NCBI GenBank assembly: GCA_040902105.1
Contig: JBBDXW010000058.1
Coordinates: 27,281-91,280 of the forward strand
Direction: 5' to 3'
Length of the DNA: 64,000 nt
Source: IDS-8 sp040902105
Lineage (GTDB): Bacteria; Pseudomonadota; Gammaproteobacteria; Steroidobacterales; Woeseiaceae
Both the position numbers and the translations under genes were made by a program. Below are positions 15,401 to 23,773 of the stretch, one piece after another (position 1 is the stretch's first letter; each line of letters begins with the position of its first letter). The notes beneath the pieces were generated by a model that saw nothing but the letters and a program-made list of their open reading frames with translations, made no database searches and was not told where the DNA came from.

Positions 15401-18104
15401 CGACTTCGGCCTTGACTTCGTCGCGTATCGCGTCGCGTTTCGCTTTGGCGTCTTTTTGCAGCGCCTTCAGCCGGCGGCCTTTGGCGTTCGATAACCATTT
15501 TAGATCGCTCAACGTCCGACGCTGCAAACTGTCGGCGGCTTCGAGCGTCGCTTGAGCGCCTGCACGCTGATAGTCGGCGAAGTCCTGTTCGGACATGCCC
15601 GCAGCTTCTGCAGACTCGAACAAGGGTGTGAACTCTCGCGCTGCTTCAGCTTCGCGGATCGCCTGCCGACTTGCGAGCATGCGGTCCATAACCGCGCGAA
15701 CTTCGGGCGTAAGCTCAACGTTCAGGTTTCGCAGGTTGCGGTATACAGCGAGCATCCACGAACGGAAGCGGGCGAACAGCGCCTGCAGTTCAATGCTCGG
15801 GGCTTTTCCTTCAAAGGCATATGCTTCAAAGCCGCGCGCGAATTTCTCGTGATGCTCGCGCTTTTGTTCGAGCGTCATCGCCTGCCAGGTCACAATGTCC
15901 GCAACGCCAAACCACGAAATCAACGTTTGTAGATCGCTTTTGATATCGTCGGGCGCCCCTTCGTGTGCAGCGAATGCCTCGATAGCCGACAGGAAAAAAT
16001 GCCCGGATTCGTGTACAAATGTCGAAAGGTCCGCATTTTTCAGCAGCGCAATTGTGTTTGTATCCGGGCTGAACGCGCCGCGGTTATCGGTTGCGGCAAA
16101 CGCAGGCGCAAGCGGACTTGATGCCACGATGTTCAGCGGCATTTGCTGCCACAGTTCGAGCGGCGAAACGCCAAGGCGCGCGGCCTGCGTCTCGTAAAAG
16201 GCCCCGGTCAGTTCGGCGTACAGTTCGTTGGCTTCGGGAGTAAAGCGCCCGACAATGTCCAGGCCGTCTTTGACAATCTGCTTGACCGAATCTGTTTCGG
16301 CCCGACGCTCAGTCTCGACAGCATCTTGTTCCAGTGCCACGGCGGCTTCGGCCTCGAACTGTTCGCCGATCGGCGATTGTGCGAGTGACTCTGCCAGGCT
16401 CATTGCATCGGGACTGCCGACGCGGGCATTCTGTATGAGACGGTCCGCAGCCTCGGGAAAATGTGTTGCCAGTTCGGCGACAGATAAACGCACGTCGCCT
16501 TCGATTTCGGCGGCTTCGTCCAGGCGTGCAGAAATATCCGCCGGCAACTGGTCGGGATCGAATCCAGACTGCGCCAGTGAGTCGGCGAACTGGCTCGCAT
16601 CGATATAAACGTCCGCGTCCGGTGCAACGTCGTCCAGGAATTTCTGAAACTGTGCGGGCGAGCGCTCGCGCAGTTTCGATAGCGCGGCGCGTTTGTTGAG
16701 TTCCTGCAGGGTGGCGGCGTTCGTCGCGGCGTTGTCGGCCTTTTGCTGTTCACCGCCGATCTTTCGTGCGGCGGTGTCAACGGCTTTGACGGCCGTTGTT
16801 TGAGTCGCGGTGCCGACGATCGTCGCCACAAGTGTCTCGGCGGCCGCGGACGGGCGTTCGTTGAGGTAGTCGCGAAACGTCTTGTCTTGGTTCTCGGGCA
16901 GCACACTCCACGCGTTCAGGTCTTGCAGTATCGTTGCGACTTGCTCACCGGGAATTTCGGCGGCCAGCTGGCCGGTCAACGTCTTCAGCAAGCCGGAGTT
17001 TTTGGCGAGGTCGCCGAACAAACGGCTCACCGGAATTTTTTCGGTGACGAATTCTATAGTGGCATCGGTCAACGCATACGGTACAGCCTGATTCGGGCTA
17101 AGCCCTTGATCGCGCCCTTCGCCGTAGCTCGTGCCGAAAGTGAGCGAAGACATTCCACCCAAGGCTACGCCCGGCCGCTTCGTAATGACTGCGCCAGCAA
17201 CCAGGGGCAGCGTTTGTGTAAGCGATGTTAAAGCTGACGTGGCGCCACGTTCGAGCAATCCGGCATCGGACATATCGCCGAGACGCGCATCCGCGTACGC
17301 GGTTGCATTCTGGCGCTTCGACGCGAAAAACTTCGCCGCATCGACAGCCGGGTTTGCCGAAAAGATGCCCGGCTTCACTAGCAGCCGATCTACATCGGCC
17401 GCAACTTGTTCGCTGATCGATTGGCCAATTCCGTAAAACGATGCCGCGCCGCGGTTTATTGCTGAGTCGGCTATCTCCGCACCGCGCTTAAAGAACTTCG
17501 CGGTGTGCTGCAAAGCTGAAAGATTATCGAGGTCATCATGAGCAACGGCAGCGAGCGATTCGTCCCGCATAGCTCGTGCCAGATCAGGATTGCCGGCCAG
17601 TATCGCGTCATACTCTGTGAGCTTCGCTTTCTGTTCGACTGCGGGCATGTTGCGGCTTGCAACTGCGGCCGGTACGCCTGTCGCACGTTCGAGACGTTGG
17701 GCCTTTGCCGCGGTGTCCGGGTCGGTCTGCACTACGCGCAGGCCGCGTTGGTGATCTTCGGTGTCGCGATCCTGAATCAGGGTGTCATATGAACCCGCGT
17801 ACCGCCGTGCTTGCTGATCGTGCAGCGACTTCGCGTACGTGGTGGCTTCGTCGGGCGTGCTGAACTTGCCCAGGTGTCGGCCGGCGTTCCGATACTGCTC
17901 GATTGCCTCATCATTCGACATGATCCGCCCGTCATCCGAAACGGTGGGGAGCAACACCTCTGACCCATCGAAGTTAACCGATATCGAACGCACAGTGCTT
18001 ACGGAACCGTCCGCATTGCGCACCACGGGGCGGTTATCCAAGTCGATGTTGCCTTGGCGCGTGTCGTCCTTACGAACCGCTAAAAGATCGTCATAAACGC
18101 TCAT
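12426..18104 (-). CDS. Giant virion/ejection-type protein with HESGH metallopeptidase motif (1892 aa)
   Basis: A 1892-residue protein resembling large polyvalent or internal virion proteins of podovirus-like phages. Residues about 15-95 form a repeat-type domain ([16 protein letters not shown] ... [15 protein letters not shown]). A hydrophobic Gly/Ala/Leu segment lies at about 285-350 and a zinc-protease-like HESGH near residue 700. Coiled coils ([17 protein letters not shown]) follow. Amphipathic or membrane-like helices lie near the C-terminus ([17 protein letters not shown] and [15 protein letters not shown]). Likely packaged and ejected with DNA. ATG 18104 overlaps the preceding stop as ATGA. 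Confidence 0.75.
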   Translation of the reverse strand: MSVYDDLLAVRKDDTRQGNIDLDNRPVVRNADGSVSTVRSISVNFDGSEVLLPTVSDDGRIMSNDEAIEQYRNAGRHLGKFSTPDEATTYAKSLHDQQARRYAGSYDTLIQDRDTEDHQRGLRVVQTDPDTAAKAQRLERATGVPAAVASRNMPAVEQKAKLTEYDAILAGNPDLARAMRDESLAAVAHDDLDNLSALQHTAKFFKRGAEIADSAINRGAASFYGIGQSISEQVAADVDRLLVKPGIFSANPAVDAAKFFASKRQNATAYADARLGDMSDAGLLERGATSALTSLTQTLPLVAGAVITKRPGVALGGMSSLTFGTSYGEGRDQGLSPNQAVPYALTDATIEFVTEKIPVSRLFGDLAKNSGLLKTLTGQLAAEIPGEQVATILQDLNAWSVLPENQDKTFRDYLNERPSAAAETLVATIVGTATQTTAVKAVDTAARKIGGEQQKADNAATNAATLQELNKRAALSKLRERSPAQFQKFLDDVAPDADVYIDASQFADSLAQSGFDPDQLPADISARLDEAAEIEGDVRLSVAELATHFPEAADRLIQNARVGSPDAMSLAESLAQSPIGEQFEAEAAVALEQDAVETERRAETDSVKQIVKDGLDIVGRFTPEANELYAELTGAFYETQAARLGVSPLELWQQMPLNIVASSPLAPAFAATDNRGAFSPDTNTIALLKNADLSTFVHESGHFFLSAIEAFAAHEGAPDDIKSDLQTLISWFGVADIVTWQAMTLEQKREHHEKFARGFEAYAFEGKAPSIELQALFARFRSWMLAVYRNLRNLNVELTPEVRAVMDRMLASRQAIREAEAAREFTPLFESAEAAGMSEQDFADYQRAGAQATLEAADSLQRRTLSDLKWLSNAKGRRLKALQKDAKAKRDAIRDEVKAEVEAEAIYRARRFISTGEIQQGDEIRTFDEHRLSLEALNEMYPDGGIDFDQLTRGKRGVAKKGGIHPDSLAELLGFSSGDHLVKALIEAPPINDVVEALTDQRMLERHGDITDPAALERAAESEIANDVRARVLATEVNSLTKAFGPWLTVVRAANAYAVGRISNMRIRDLRPFQHIASERKANRASAAAFKNGDTTKAATEKRNALVHNRLGKQANVVREEIEKALRYLKRFDSEDTRAKIDPDYRDQIDTLLERHDLRKSVSNPELDKRKSLLEWIDAQREQGFEPEIPTELLNEAKRLHYRDMTVEQFRGLVDAVRNIEHLGKLKNKLLTAQNQRHFQAAVDDAEVSIRENATQTVKTEIEQSATAWARFARGAGGWLTELRKLASIVRQMDGVKDAGVMWELFIRPLNAAADREATMRADASKKLAELFKPIKKLSEKILIPEIGESLSREARLAIALNQGNQTNRLRVMDGHRWSQGQVAAILDTLTKEEWQFVQGVWDYVDSFWPEIEAKQQRVTGLKPEKVEATPVETKHGSFRGGYYPIKYDPRLSTKAESDSSSEILKQMLGGAYTRASTRRGHTKSRVDTVQRPVRLDLNVLAEHIGQVTHDLAYHEYLIDANRLLRAPAIDSAIRDHYGPDVLRLMRRTLEDIAIGEVPAQEFGEKLAGHLRVGSTIVGLALNLSTAALQVTGVAQSIVRIGPRWFGRGLSEFATRPIATTKTVYEKSEMMRNRGRLLNREVGEILNTVRGQSRLTSAYFLPIQVMQAGVDIPTWMGAYHKAAHDGQDDATAIALADQAVLDSQSGGALKDQAAVQRGSQWKKLWTNFYSYFSVTWQLSAESVARFRGDRNVARLATDFLLLYSVPAVLGLLLRDALRGDLDDDELPEKLVREQLTYLIGVFPYFREIGSAVQGYSYGGPSGGSFFAELNRLVTQTEQGEADEGLLRSANKVAGIALHYPAAQVQRTAEGVAALMDGDAPLSAILFGPPKDD

Positions 18105-19690
18105 TGCTCGTTCGCTCGCAGCCAAAGGTCAATTATTTCGGCCTCAGTCACCGGGCGACCGGCACGCTGCAACGCGCCTATTATTTCGCGCCGCGCGTCG
18201 TCCGGTATGTCTGCACGGAAGCTCGCGGCGTCTTCGGTGCCCAGGACCTCATAGAGCGACACGTCGCGATCGAAAATCATGCCGGGCACTTCGCCTTCGA
18301 TCAGCAAACGGTCAATAATTTTTTGCCTCTCGTCGTAACTCGGTTCGCGGCCGGCTTGTCGTGTAAAGGCGGCAACCTCATTGTAGACGGCAGCCTGAAG
18401 TTGTCCTTTCTGTTCCGGCTTTTTCAGTTTGAGCACGTTCGCCGCGACTTCGATTTGCTTTTCCGTCGATGCCGCTTCAGGCAAGTTCTCCGGTGTGCGG
18501 AGCTTCTCTTGCAGTGTCAGCAGTCCGCGGCGGTCGGAATCCTTAAGTTTGTTGCCGTAGTGGCGCAGGTCTAGCTTCGTGAAACGCTCCGGATCGGTTA
18601 ACGCGAGTTCTCGAAGCTCGGCGTATGTCGCCCAGTCCGTCGCCGCGGCGCCGCCGTCTTCGGCATTCTTGAGAGCCTGAAGCGTGCGGCCGTCGAGTTC
18701 ATGCAGAACGCGCGCCGGGATCGACGACACCTTGCCGGTACGGCCGAATACGTCCCAGGCCGCGTCGGCGACTTCGCGCTCGCGATCGGCCTTCGCAGAT
18801 TCGAGTTCGTTGTAACGGACCTTGACGCGGGACACCACGTCGTCCCGTTCCTGTCCGGTGTATGAGCGTGCTTTCGCCAGCGCGTCCTTCTGTGTGAGTC
18901 CTTGCAGCATGATTTCGTCGGTCGCAGTCTGTGCCCGGCCGCGGCCTTCCGCAGTCGAGACGAGACGGCCAAGGTCATCGAGTGCGGTTCCCGCGATATC
19001 GGCCTGGTTGGCGTCGAAATAGGCTCGTGCGCCTTCAGGATCGCTGTCGGCTAGCTGTTCGAGCACTTGTCTGTGCATCCCCGCGAGCGTGTCGCTCGTT
19101 TCGGTCTGCATGCGCTCAGGCGTCCAGCCATTGCTCACCGACAACATCTGCAAACGCTTGAGCACATCAGTGCGCGCAGCGGCAACGGCTTCTGGTTCGC
19201 CGGCATGGCGGGCGGCGAGGTCGATCGATCCTGCAATGCTGGCTTTGGTTGATTGTTCGACGGACACTTGCCGCTCGCGCGATTCGAATTTCGCAAACGA
19301 ATCGAGACTGGTTTTTCGAAGGTCACTCGCAGTCATCTTGAATATGCCGCGTTGCTCATCGTTTTCGAGCTTGGATTCTATCTCTGCGACATTTTGCTGG
19401 AACCATTTTTCGGCATCACCGACAACGCCCCAGGCATTCGTCCCGCGGCGCTCGACCGCTGCAGTTTCGAAATCGCGATAGCTGTCCTTCAACGTAGTCT
19501 CGGCGAGCATTGTTTGCTCGACGTTCCGCTGGTTCTGTTGACGAATGGCGAACGCGGCCGTCGCGTCGCCGACAGCTTGTAGGCCAGCGCCCACGGACTG
19601 CAGCGCATCGCCGGAGCGCGTGGCGCGGACGGGGACGCCATGCAGCGGGTTTGTGGAAACTTGTTCGGTGTACACCGGGACACGTGGCAT
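18101..19690 (-). CDS. Internal virion / ejection-like protein, 529 aa
   Basis: A 529-residue, almost entirely helical protein. The N-terminus ([19 protein letters not shown]) and a Gln/Asn-rich segment around residues 45-60 resemble small internal virion proteins of podovirus-like phages, which sit next to the giant ejection protein. No catalytic motif. Translationally coupled to the 1892-aa gene by ATGA. The call is from pattern and context; a tail-fibre or tape-measure role is less likely. Confidence 0.65.
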   Translation of the reverse strand: MPRVPVYTEQVSTNPLHGVPVRATRSGDALQSVGAGLQAVGDATAAFAIRQQNQRNVEQTMLAETTLKDSYRDFETAAVERRGTNAWGVVGDAEKWFQQNVAEIESKLENDEQRGIFKMTASDLRKTSLDSFAKFESRERQVSVEQSTKASIAGSIDLAARHAGEPEAVAAARTDVLKRLQMLSVSNGWTPERMQTETSDTLAGMHRQVLEQLADSDPEGARAYFDANQADIAGTALDDLGRLVSTAEGRGRAQTATDEIMLQGLTQKDALAKARSYTGQERDDVVSRVKVRYNELESAKADREREVADAAWDVFGRTGKVSSIPARVLHELDGRTLQALKNAEDGGAAATDWATYAELRELALTDPERFTKLDLRHYGNKLKDSDRRGLLTLQEKLRTPENLPEAASTEKQIEVAANVLKLKKPEQKGQLQAAVYNEVAAFTRQAGREPSYDERQKIIDRLLIEGEVPGMIFDRDVSLYEVLGTEDAASFRADIPDDARREIIGALQRAGRPVTEAEIIDLWLRANEQ

Positions 19691-19695
19691 TGCAG

Positions 19696-19890
19696 TTAAT
19701 CCTTAGTCGATGATAACTTTTCGTAGGCGCGCTCTTGCGAGCGCAGATTTTCATTCAGCGCTTTGACGACGTGCGGGTGCGCGTTGGTGGCAATCGCTTC
19801 GTCAAGCATCTTTTCGACGCGCTGATACTTTGCATCGAAACAATTCAAAATGATGCGCGCGTCCGAATCGTTTTCGGTAACCGTGCTCAT
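19696..19890 (-). CDS. Small hypothetical phage-type protein, 64 aa
   Basis: 64 residues, helical and acidic-basic mixed (YQRVEKMLDEAIATNAHPHV). ATG 19890 overlaps the upstream stop as ATGA. It ends 5 bases before the 529-aa gene. Not recognised. Confidence 0.58.
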   Translation of the reverse strand: MSTVTENDSDARIILNCFDAKYQRVEKMLDEAIATNAHPHVVKALNENLRSQERAYEKLSSTKD

Positions 19891-20099
19891 GTCTCGTAAT
19901 CCGCATGGTCCCGGTGATAGCGATCGGTTTTAGAGTGGAAGTCCGACCAAAACTCAGCACGCATAAACGCGTCCAGCTCGGCGATATCCCGTGCAAGGAA
20001 ATCGTCGAACATTTCGGCGGGGCGACTCGAATCGATGTTCATGAGGTAAGCTGCCTCGCAGTGCGATCCGTGTTCATCGAATAAACTCAAGGCGTTCAC
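19887..20099 (-). CDS. Small hypothetical phage-type protein, 70 aa
   Basis: A 70-residue protein with a GTG start at 20099, inside the end of the upstream gene. It is rich in Asp, Phe and His (AEMFDDFLARDIAELDAFMR). Its stop overlaps the next ATG. The overlaps make it credible; no family known to me. Confidence 0.55.
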   Translation of the reverse strand: MNALSLFDEHGSHCEAAYLMNIDSSRPAEMFDDFLARDIAELDAFMRAEFWSDFHSKTDRYHRDHADYET

Positions 20100-20289
20100 G
20101 AACCGCGCTCAAAATTATTCCGATCCGCTCGGCCATGCTGCGCGTCTGTGCATCGGCTTTCGCATGTAGGCCGGCGCCGACAATGGCGGCGGCTTTTCGC
20201 GACAGTAGTTGGTCACTCACTTCGACCGGCTCCGGCGGCGGTAACTGTTCAAGCCGTTCTATTTCGCGTTTGATGTTTGTAAGGTTCAT
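20074..20289 (-). CDS. Small hypothetical phage-type protein, 71 aa
   Basis: 71 residues beginning MNLTNIKREIERLEQLPPPE, a helix followed by a proline hinge, then an Ala-rich helix with two conserved-looking turns (AAAIVGAGLHAKADAQ). ATG 20289 overlaps the preceding TAA as TAATG. Function unknown. Confidence 0.58.
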   Translation of the reverse strand: MNLTNIKREIERLEQLPPPEPVEVSDQLLSRKAAAIVGAGLHAKADAQTRSMAERIGIILSAVRERLEFIR

Positions 20290-20726
20290 TATCCGATCAG
20301 GTCCCGTGATTCGAGCGCAGCCAAACGCTGCTTTAGTTCTTCCAATTCCGTAAGCGCCGCAGCGCTCGCGATAGCCTGCAGTACCTTCGCGGCTCTATCC
20401 GCGTCGAGACTGCCGGCGCCTACCGCCGATAACACTACTTCCGCTTTCTCGGGCAGCGTTTTTGCTTCCGCAAGCCCGTCGATTTCTGTCGGCTCCGCGT
20501 CCGACTTAATCGGCGGGCAGACACGTTCGAGAGCTAGTCGCAGTGCCTGCGTGTCGCCGAGGTTGACCAGAAGGAAAAGCGAATCCAGCACGTCGTCCAG
20601 CCGTGCGGCGATGCGCTCGCGCACGATCCGGGACGCACGTGTCTTTCCGCCAGGGTTAGCACTTCCGTGCCCGGCAAGAAAACGCCCGTGCGCATCACGT
20701 GCCCCTGTTTGCTGTTCGTCGCTCAA
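20289..20726 (-). CDS. DUF5681-like phage protein, 145 aa
   Basis: A 145-residue protein whose N-terminus (RDAHGRFLAGHGSANPGGKT) resembles the DUF5681 motif common in phage and plasmid proteins. A helical region (LDDVLDSLFLLVNLGDTQAL) and a C-terminal Leu/Glu coiled coil follow. The start is TTG 20726, with GAAAGAG upstream. It could have a packaging-related or DNA-binding role, since such proteins often lie near terminases, but no terminase is next to it here. Confidence 0.62.
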   Translation of the reverse strand: MSDEQQTGARDAHGRFLAGHGSANPGGKTRASRIVRERIAARLDDVLDSLFLLVNLGDTQALRLALERVCPPIKSDAEPTEIDGLAEAKTLPEKAEVVLSAVGAGSLDADRAAKVLQAIASAAALTELEELKQRLAALESRDLIG

Positions 20727-20829
20727 TTTGTTTCGGCTCTTTCAATTCCTGCAATCGTTCCCGGAGCTTTCTCATACGCGGTGTCTCGGTCGCGCGCCAT
20801 CGCTTCTGACCTGCGCCCGCCGCGTGCAC
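20695..20829 (-). CDS. Very small basic hypothetical protein, 44 aa
   Basis: A 44-residue frame from GTG 20829, overlapping the upstream stop as TAGTG, to TGA 20695. It is strongly basic and helical (RKLRERLQELKEPKQIERR). It overlaps the TTG start of the DUF5681-like gene by 32 bases. It fits the overlapping style of its neighbours, but its short length and rare start make it uncertain. Confidence 0.38.
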   Translation of the reverse strand: MHAAGAGQKRWRATETPRMRKLRERLQELKEPKQIERRTANRGT

Positions 20830-21035
20830 TACGCTGACCCCTTTGCTCGCCGTAGGTGGTCTCCGATGACTCGGCGCAACTCATCCCGGAGCACAACATG
20901 GCCCGCCGGCAATACATCGTCGCCGCACCCAACACGCGCAACGTGCCGGGCGAAATCAGTGCCGAGTTTCTCGGCTATTTTCTCCGGGTCGATCAGTCGC
21001 AGCTGTTCGCGCGGCGAAATTCTGTAATGGTTCAC
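20829..21035 (-). CDS. Small hypothetical phage-type protein, 68 aa
   Basis: A 68-residue frame from GTG 21035, one base after the preceding stop. The sequence reads well as a folded protein (PREQLRLIDPEKIAEKLGTD, then HVARVGCGDDVLPAGHVVLR). The frame extends upstream only through Arg-rich, unlikely sequence, so the GTG start is preferred. Function unknown. Confidence 0.55.
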   Translation of the reverse strand: MNHYRISPREQLRLIDPEKIAEKLGTDFARHVARVGCGDDVLPAGHVVLRDELRRVIGDHLRRAKGSA

Positions 21036-21036
21036 T

Positions 21037-21273
21037 TCAGGACCCCAACAGCGTGTTGCCGGCCGTCTGACCAACTGCAGGCGCCAACAAAGACTTAGTG
21101 CCGCCGTATGCCGGACCCGCGCCGCGTCGCCGGCTCCGTGAAACCCCCTCGGGCGCCTTCGTTTCCTGCCGGCCGGGCGGCGGCTTCGGTCTGTCCCGCA
21201 TGGCTTGGGCCGCAGCGGCCCCGCCGGAAAGTAAACCACCGATGGCGGCTATTGTTGAAATTGGCTCGCACAT
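21037..21273 (-). CDS. Small phage virion-type protein, 78 aa
   Basis: A 78-residue protein starting MCEPISTIAAIGGLLSGGAA, a Cys then a Gly/Ala-rich hydrophobic helix. Small proteins of this pattern are common among the head-tail and internal virion genes of podovirus-like phages. The remainder is Pro/Arg/Gly rich and ends in Gln-Thr-Ala-Gly. The scaffold-like gene lies immediately upstream. Exact role unknown. Confidence 0.6.
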   Translation of the reverse strand: MCEPISTIAAIGGLLSGGAAAAQAMRDRPKPPPGRQETKAPEGVSRSRRRGAGPAYGGTKSLLAPAVGQTAGNTLLGS

Positions 21274-21275
21274 CG

Positions 21276-21887
21276 CTAGAGTCTTCCTTTTTTCTGTTCG
21301 TCGAACGCCTTTGCGGCTAAAAGCGCAATCACCTTTGGATGGTTCCCCAATTCGTGAGCGTCGATCAACGCGAGCAATCGGCCGTCGCGCTGTACTAATT
21401 TCTGCGCCAGCACCAAGGCTTCGTTCGCCCGGCTGCCATATGTTCGTGACAGGTTCGCAGTTGCTTCAGCCCGCCATGCGGACTGCTGTTCGTCGGTCGG
21501 CAGTTCGACTGCAGCTGCTTTCATGAGCCCGGCAATATCGCGAGCTTCGCCAGATGAAAGTCCGACATCGCCGGCCAGCCTCCGCAGTTCCGTGTTGGCG
21601 GCCTGCAGCTGTTCGGGCGGCACTTCGACGCTTTCCATGCCGATGTCTTGCGCAAACGTTTTGTCTGGATCGAAAAAGTTATCCTTGCGCAGCGCGGCGA
21701 CGTTCTCCGGCACGGTTACCGCGAAGTCAGATTGCGCGGCATCGGCGGCAGCAGGTGGAGGTGCAGGTGCAGGTGCAGGTGCAGCAGCCGGGTCAGCAAC
21801 GACAGGCGCAGCAACGACAGGTGTAGTCGGCTCGACGCCTTTCAGGTCGAGAGGTTCGGCCATGCTTGAATTCGCAAAAAAGCTCAT
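21276..21887 (-). CDS. Scaffold-like / capsid-assembly-like protein, 203 aa
   Basis: A 203-residue protein with a low-complexity Pro/Ala linker (residues about 25-50, encoded by repeated GGTGCA units at 21760-21783 on the plus strand). A helical domain (PEQLQAANTELRRLAGDVGL ... QQSAWRAEATANLSRTYG) and a C-terminal helix ending FDEQKKGRL follow. The layout recalls phage scaffolds or assembly proteins. If that is right, it is odd in an element without a capsid gene. It overlaps the upstream gene as ATGA. Confidence 0.5.
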   Translation of the reverse strand: MSFFANSSMAEPLDLKGVEPTTPVVAAPVVADPAAAPAPAPAPPPAAADAAQSDFAVTVPENVAALRKDNFFDPDKTFAQDIGMESVEVPPEQLQAANTELRRLAGDVGLSSGEARDIAGLMKAAAVELPTDEQQSAWRAEATANLSRTYGSRANEALVLAQKLVQRDGRLLALIDAHELGNHPKVIALLAAKAFDEQKKGRL

Positions 21888-22774
21888 CGCGCCAACTCCA
21901 CGAGCCCTTCAGCATTTCGCTGGATAGGTTTCGCTGCATCCAAGGCTCGCTGCTTTCGGCGTGCTGCGATTTGCGGACGATCGTCGTAGGCGAGCACATC
22001 AACACTCGACGGTTCTTTCGGCGAACCGTAGATAATAGCTGCGCCACTCGAACGAACAGGTGCGGGGCCTAGCAAGTCGTCGATGCGATTCTTAACCTGC
22101 TGCGCAGTGTCCGCGAAGACACCTTCTGCGGTCGTGGCGATCGCGGCGATACGTTCAGCCGCTTCCTTGTGGGATTCCCCGATCGACGGATTCTTGTCAA
22201 CAGGTGCGGGGACTTTCACCTGCACGAACGGTTCGAGAAACTTCGTTCGCGACAGCGCTTGCAGAACGGGCCGGAGCGGGTGCGCGAGCATAAAGGTTCG
22301 TGCAACGCCCGCAATCATGCCAACACGTCGGTGATCGCCGGGCAGGGTGCGAATGTCTGTATCGAGGGCCCGTTGCGTTTGCTCGATCTGCCCCGCCAAT
22401 TCGGCGACGGCTTCCAGGTTCGTAAGTAGTTTCGCGAACAGTTTGCCCTGCGCGGCGATCCGCGCGGGGAAGCCTGCAGCGAGGTCGTGCGCCTTGGCAC
22501 GTGCTGCGTTCTCTGCTTCAGAGAGTCGCGCCTGTTCCTGCAGTGCAGCGACACGGCGCATGGAGTCGCGCTCGGCTGCCAGTGATAGCTGGTTAGAAAT
22601 AGCGCTAAGCTGCGCAGCCTTCGCTTCCGCGTCGCCGGGATCGACGGCGAGGCGCATCTCCGCACGTTGCAATCGCTTGCCCTCGCGGTCGATCGCTTCG
22701 TCGAGAGTTTGCGGTGCTGGCGTAGCAGCGGTCTTTGGCGTTGCGTCGTCGGTCTGTTTCTTTCGTCGGGACAT
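21884..22774 (-). CDS. Hypothetical coiled-coil protein of element B, 296 aa
   Basis: A 296-residue protein. CGGAG lies upstream of ATG 22774. A basic start (SRRKKQ) and Thr/Pro/Ala linker precede a long coiled coil (residues about 25-100). A mixed region follows with FLEPFVQVKVPAPVDKNPSI, and the basic C-terminus contains RRKQRALDAAKPIQRNAEG. Coupled to the scaffold-like gene. No family recognised. It sits where a capsid or portal gene might stand in a full phage but shares no feature with them that I can see. Confidence 0.65.
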   Translation of the reverse strand: MSRRKKQTDDATPKTAATPAPQTLDEAIDREGKRLQRAEMRLAVDPGDAEAKAAQLSAISNQLSLAAERDSMRRVAALQEQARLSEAENAARAKAHDLAAGFPARIAAQGKLFAKLLTNLEAVAELAGQIEQTQRALDTDIRTLPGDHRRVGMIAGVARTFMLAHPLRPVLQALSRTKFLEPFVQVKVPAPVDKNPSIGESHKEAAERIAAIATTAEGVFADTAQQVKNRIDDLLGPAPVRSSGAAIIYGSPKEPSSVDVLAYDDRPQIAARRKQRALDAAKPIQRNAEGLVELAR

Positions 22775-22854
22775 CGTAAAAACTCCGGGTCAAAAATTCG
22801 GTCACTGCAAACCAGCATACCGGGTGAAGGGGGCAACCGTTGGCCGCCTACGGT

Positions 22855-23040
22855 TCAGCCGCGGCATACTCCGGCACACCAATTTCTAACCGTCCGTTCT
22901 GGGAACTCGAACTTACGGGCTATCTCAGCCGCACTCATTCCGGTGCGATGCAGTTCGAGCGCCAGCACAACATCGTCATCCGTCGCCTTGCCCCGCGCAC
23001 GGCCGTTGCGCTCACCGATTGCGTAATTTCCTTTGCGCAT
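22855..23040 (-). CDS. Small HTH DNA-binding protein, 61 aa
   Basis: A 61-residue protein with a clear helix-turn-helix: ALELHRTGMSAAEIARKFEF then PERTVRNWCAG. The N-terminus is basic (RKGNYAIGERNGRARGKATD). ATG 23040 is preferred because it begins just after the preceding stop. It may be a transcriptional regulator of the module downstream, or a small-terminase-like DNA recognition protein; both use this fold and the sequence does not decide. Confidence 0.68.
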   Translation of the reverse strand: MRKGNYAIGERNGRARGKATDDDVVLALELHRTGMSAAEIARKFEFPERTVRNWCAGVCRG

Positions 23041-23042
23041 GG

Positions 23043-23522
23043 TCAGGTGCCTTTGCGTGAAAATAAAACTGCCGTATGCCTTGGATCGCTCCATGATAGG
23101 GGCAGGATTTCGTAACTCAGCCCGGTAAGCTCGGCGAAGGCCGCAATCTCATCGGGCCTGGCATAACAATGTGAGACGGCGGCAACGGGCTTGTAGGGCC
23201 GCGTGCTGGTCCTGAAGCAATCGAGGTGCCTGTCATACCTGAAACCGTCATAGAAGCGCTCACGGCCGGGCACGAGCGCGTCCAGATAACCCGGCACGAT
23301 CGCGCGGCCACGGCAAAGCGCGCTGAGATAGAACGGCTTCGATATTTCCCAACCACGTTCGGCCGCCAGCGCCTCGCGGACGGCGGCGAGCGCTTCGCGG
23401 TAGGCTATGCGCGCGGCGTTGAACTCTTTGGCGTACTGCCGGCCACCGGGCACCTTATCGGCGGCTGCGAGCGCGTTGGATGCTGCCATGCATGCGGTAA
23501 TCAGTTCGTCGAGTGTGTACAT
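23043..23522 (-). CDS. Hypothetical protein of element B, 159 aa
   Basis: A 159-residue protein starting MYTLDELITACMAASNALAA. ATG 23522 has GGAAA upstream and is preferred over a GTG nine codons earlier. It has a helical N-terminal half, then an aromatic/Cys region (ISKPFYLSALCRGRAIVPGY). Its stop is 2 bases before the HTH gene start. No known family; it lies between the replication gene and the structural block. Confidence 0.62.
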   Translation of the reverse strand: MYTLDELITACMAASNALAAADKVPGGRQYAKEFNAARIAYREALAAVREALAAERGWEISKPFYLSALCRGRAIVPGYLDALVPGRERFYDGFRYDRHLDCFRTSTRPYKPVAAVSHCYARPDEIAAFAELTGLSYEILPLSWSDPRHTAVLFSRKGT

Positions 23523-23625
23523 CGGTTTTCCATCATCAGTCGTCGTCACTGGCCGGCGGCAGTTGTGGGCGTTGCCGGTTCCATGCAGTTGGGCTGGTCG
23601 TAAGAAAATGCGGATAGCCCGCCCG

Positions 23626-23751
23626 GTGACCGAAGTGACCGAAATAATTTGGTTGGAATGAATCCCTATATCGCACCAAAATTTGTTTTTTATCGAGTAG
23701 CACCTGCATGGGTGTCCATTCCAGCCAAATTATTTCGGTCACTTCGGTCAC
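23626..23751. repeat. Long inverted repeat with tandem GTGACCGAA
   Basis: Arms of 35 bp at 23626-23660 and 23717-23751 are complementary with one mismatch, separated by 56 bases. Each arm opens with two direct GTGACCGAA units, followed by an AT-rich AATAATTTGG. The loop contains a further CACCTGCATGGGTG pseudo-palindrome. It lies directly downstream of the primase gene and upstream of the 159-aa gene. A replication origin, a repressor site or a transcript-end structure are all possible. A T-run typical of terminators is absent. Confidence 0.8.
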
Positions 23752-23773
23752 TGGGGCACGAATCTGCAGCTTG

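Noticed and set aside
18104..18125. Earlier start giving 1899 aa for the giant virion protein
   Set aside because: The ATG at 18104 overlaps the upstream stop as ATGA, the pattern used by neighbouring genes; the extra seven residues lie inside the upstream gene.
20723..20941. 72-aa minus-strand frame overlapping 20695-21035
   Set aside because: It overlaps two better-packed frames (68 and 44 aa) that join by stop/start overlap; its N-terminus is Cys/Arg-rich and unlikely.
21754..21783. GGTGCA tandem hexamers as a regulatory repeat
   Set aside because: They lie within the scaffold-like gene and simply encode its Pro/Ala linker, though slippage could vary linker length.
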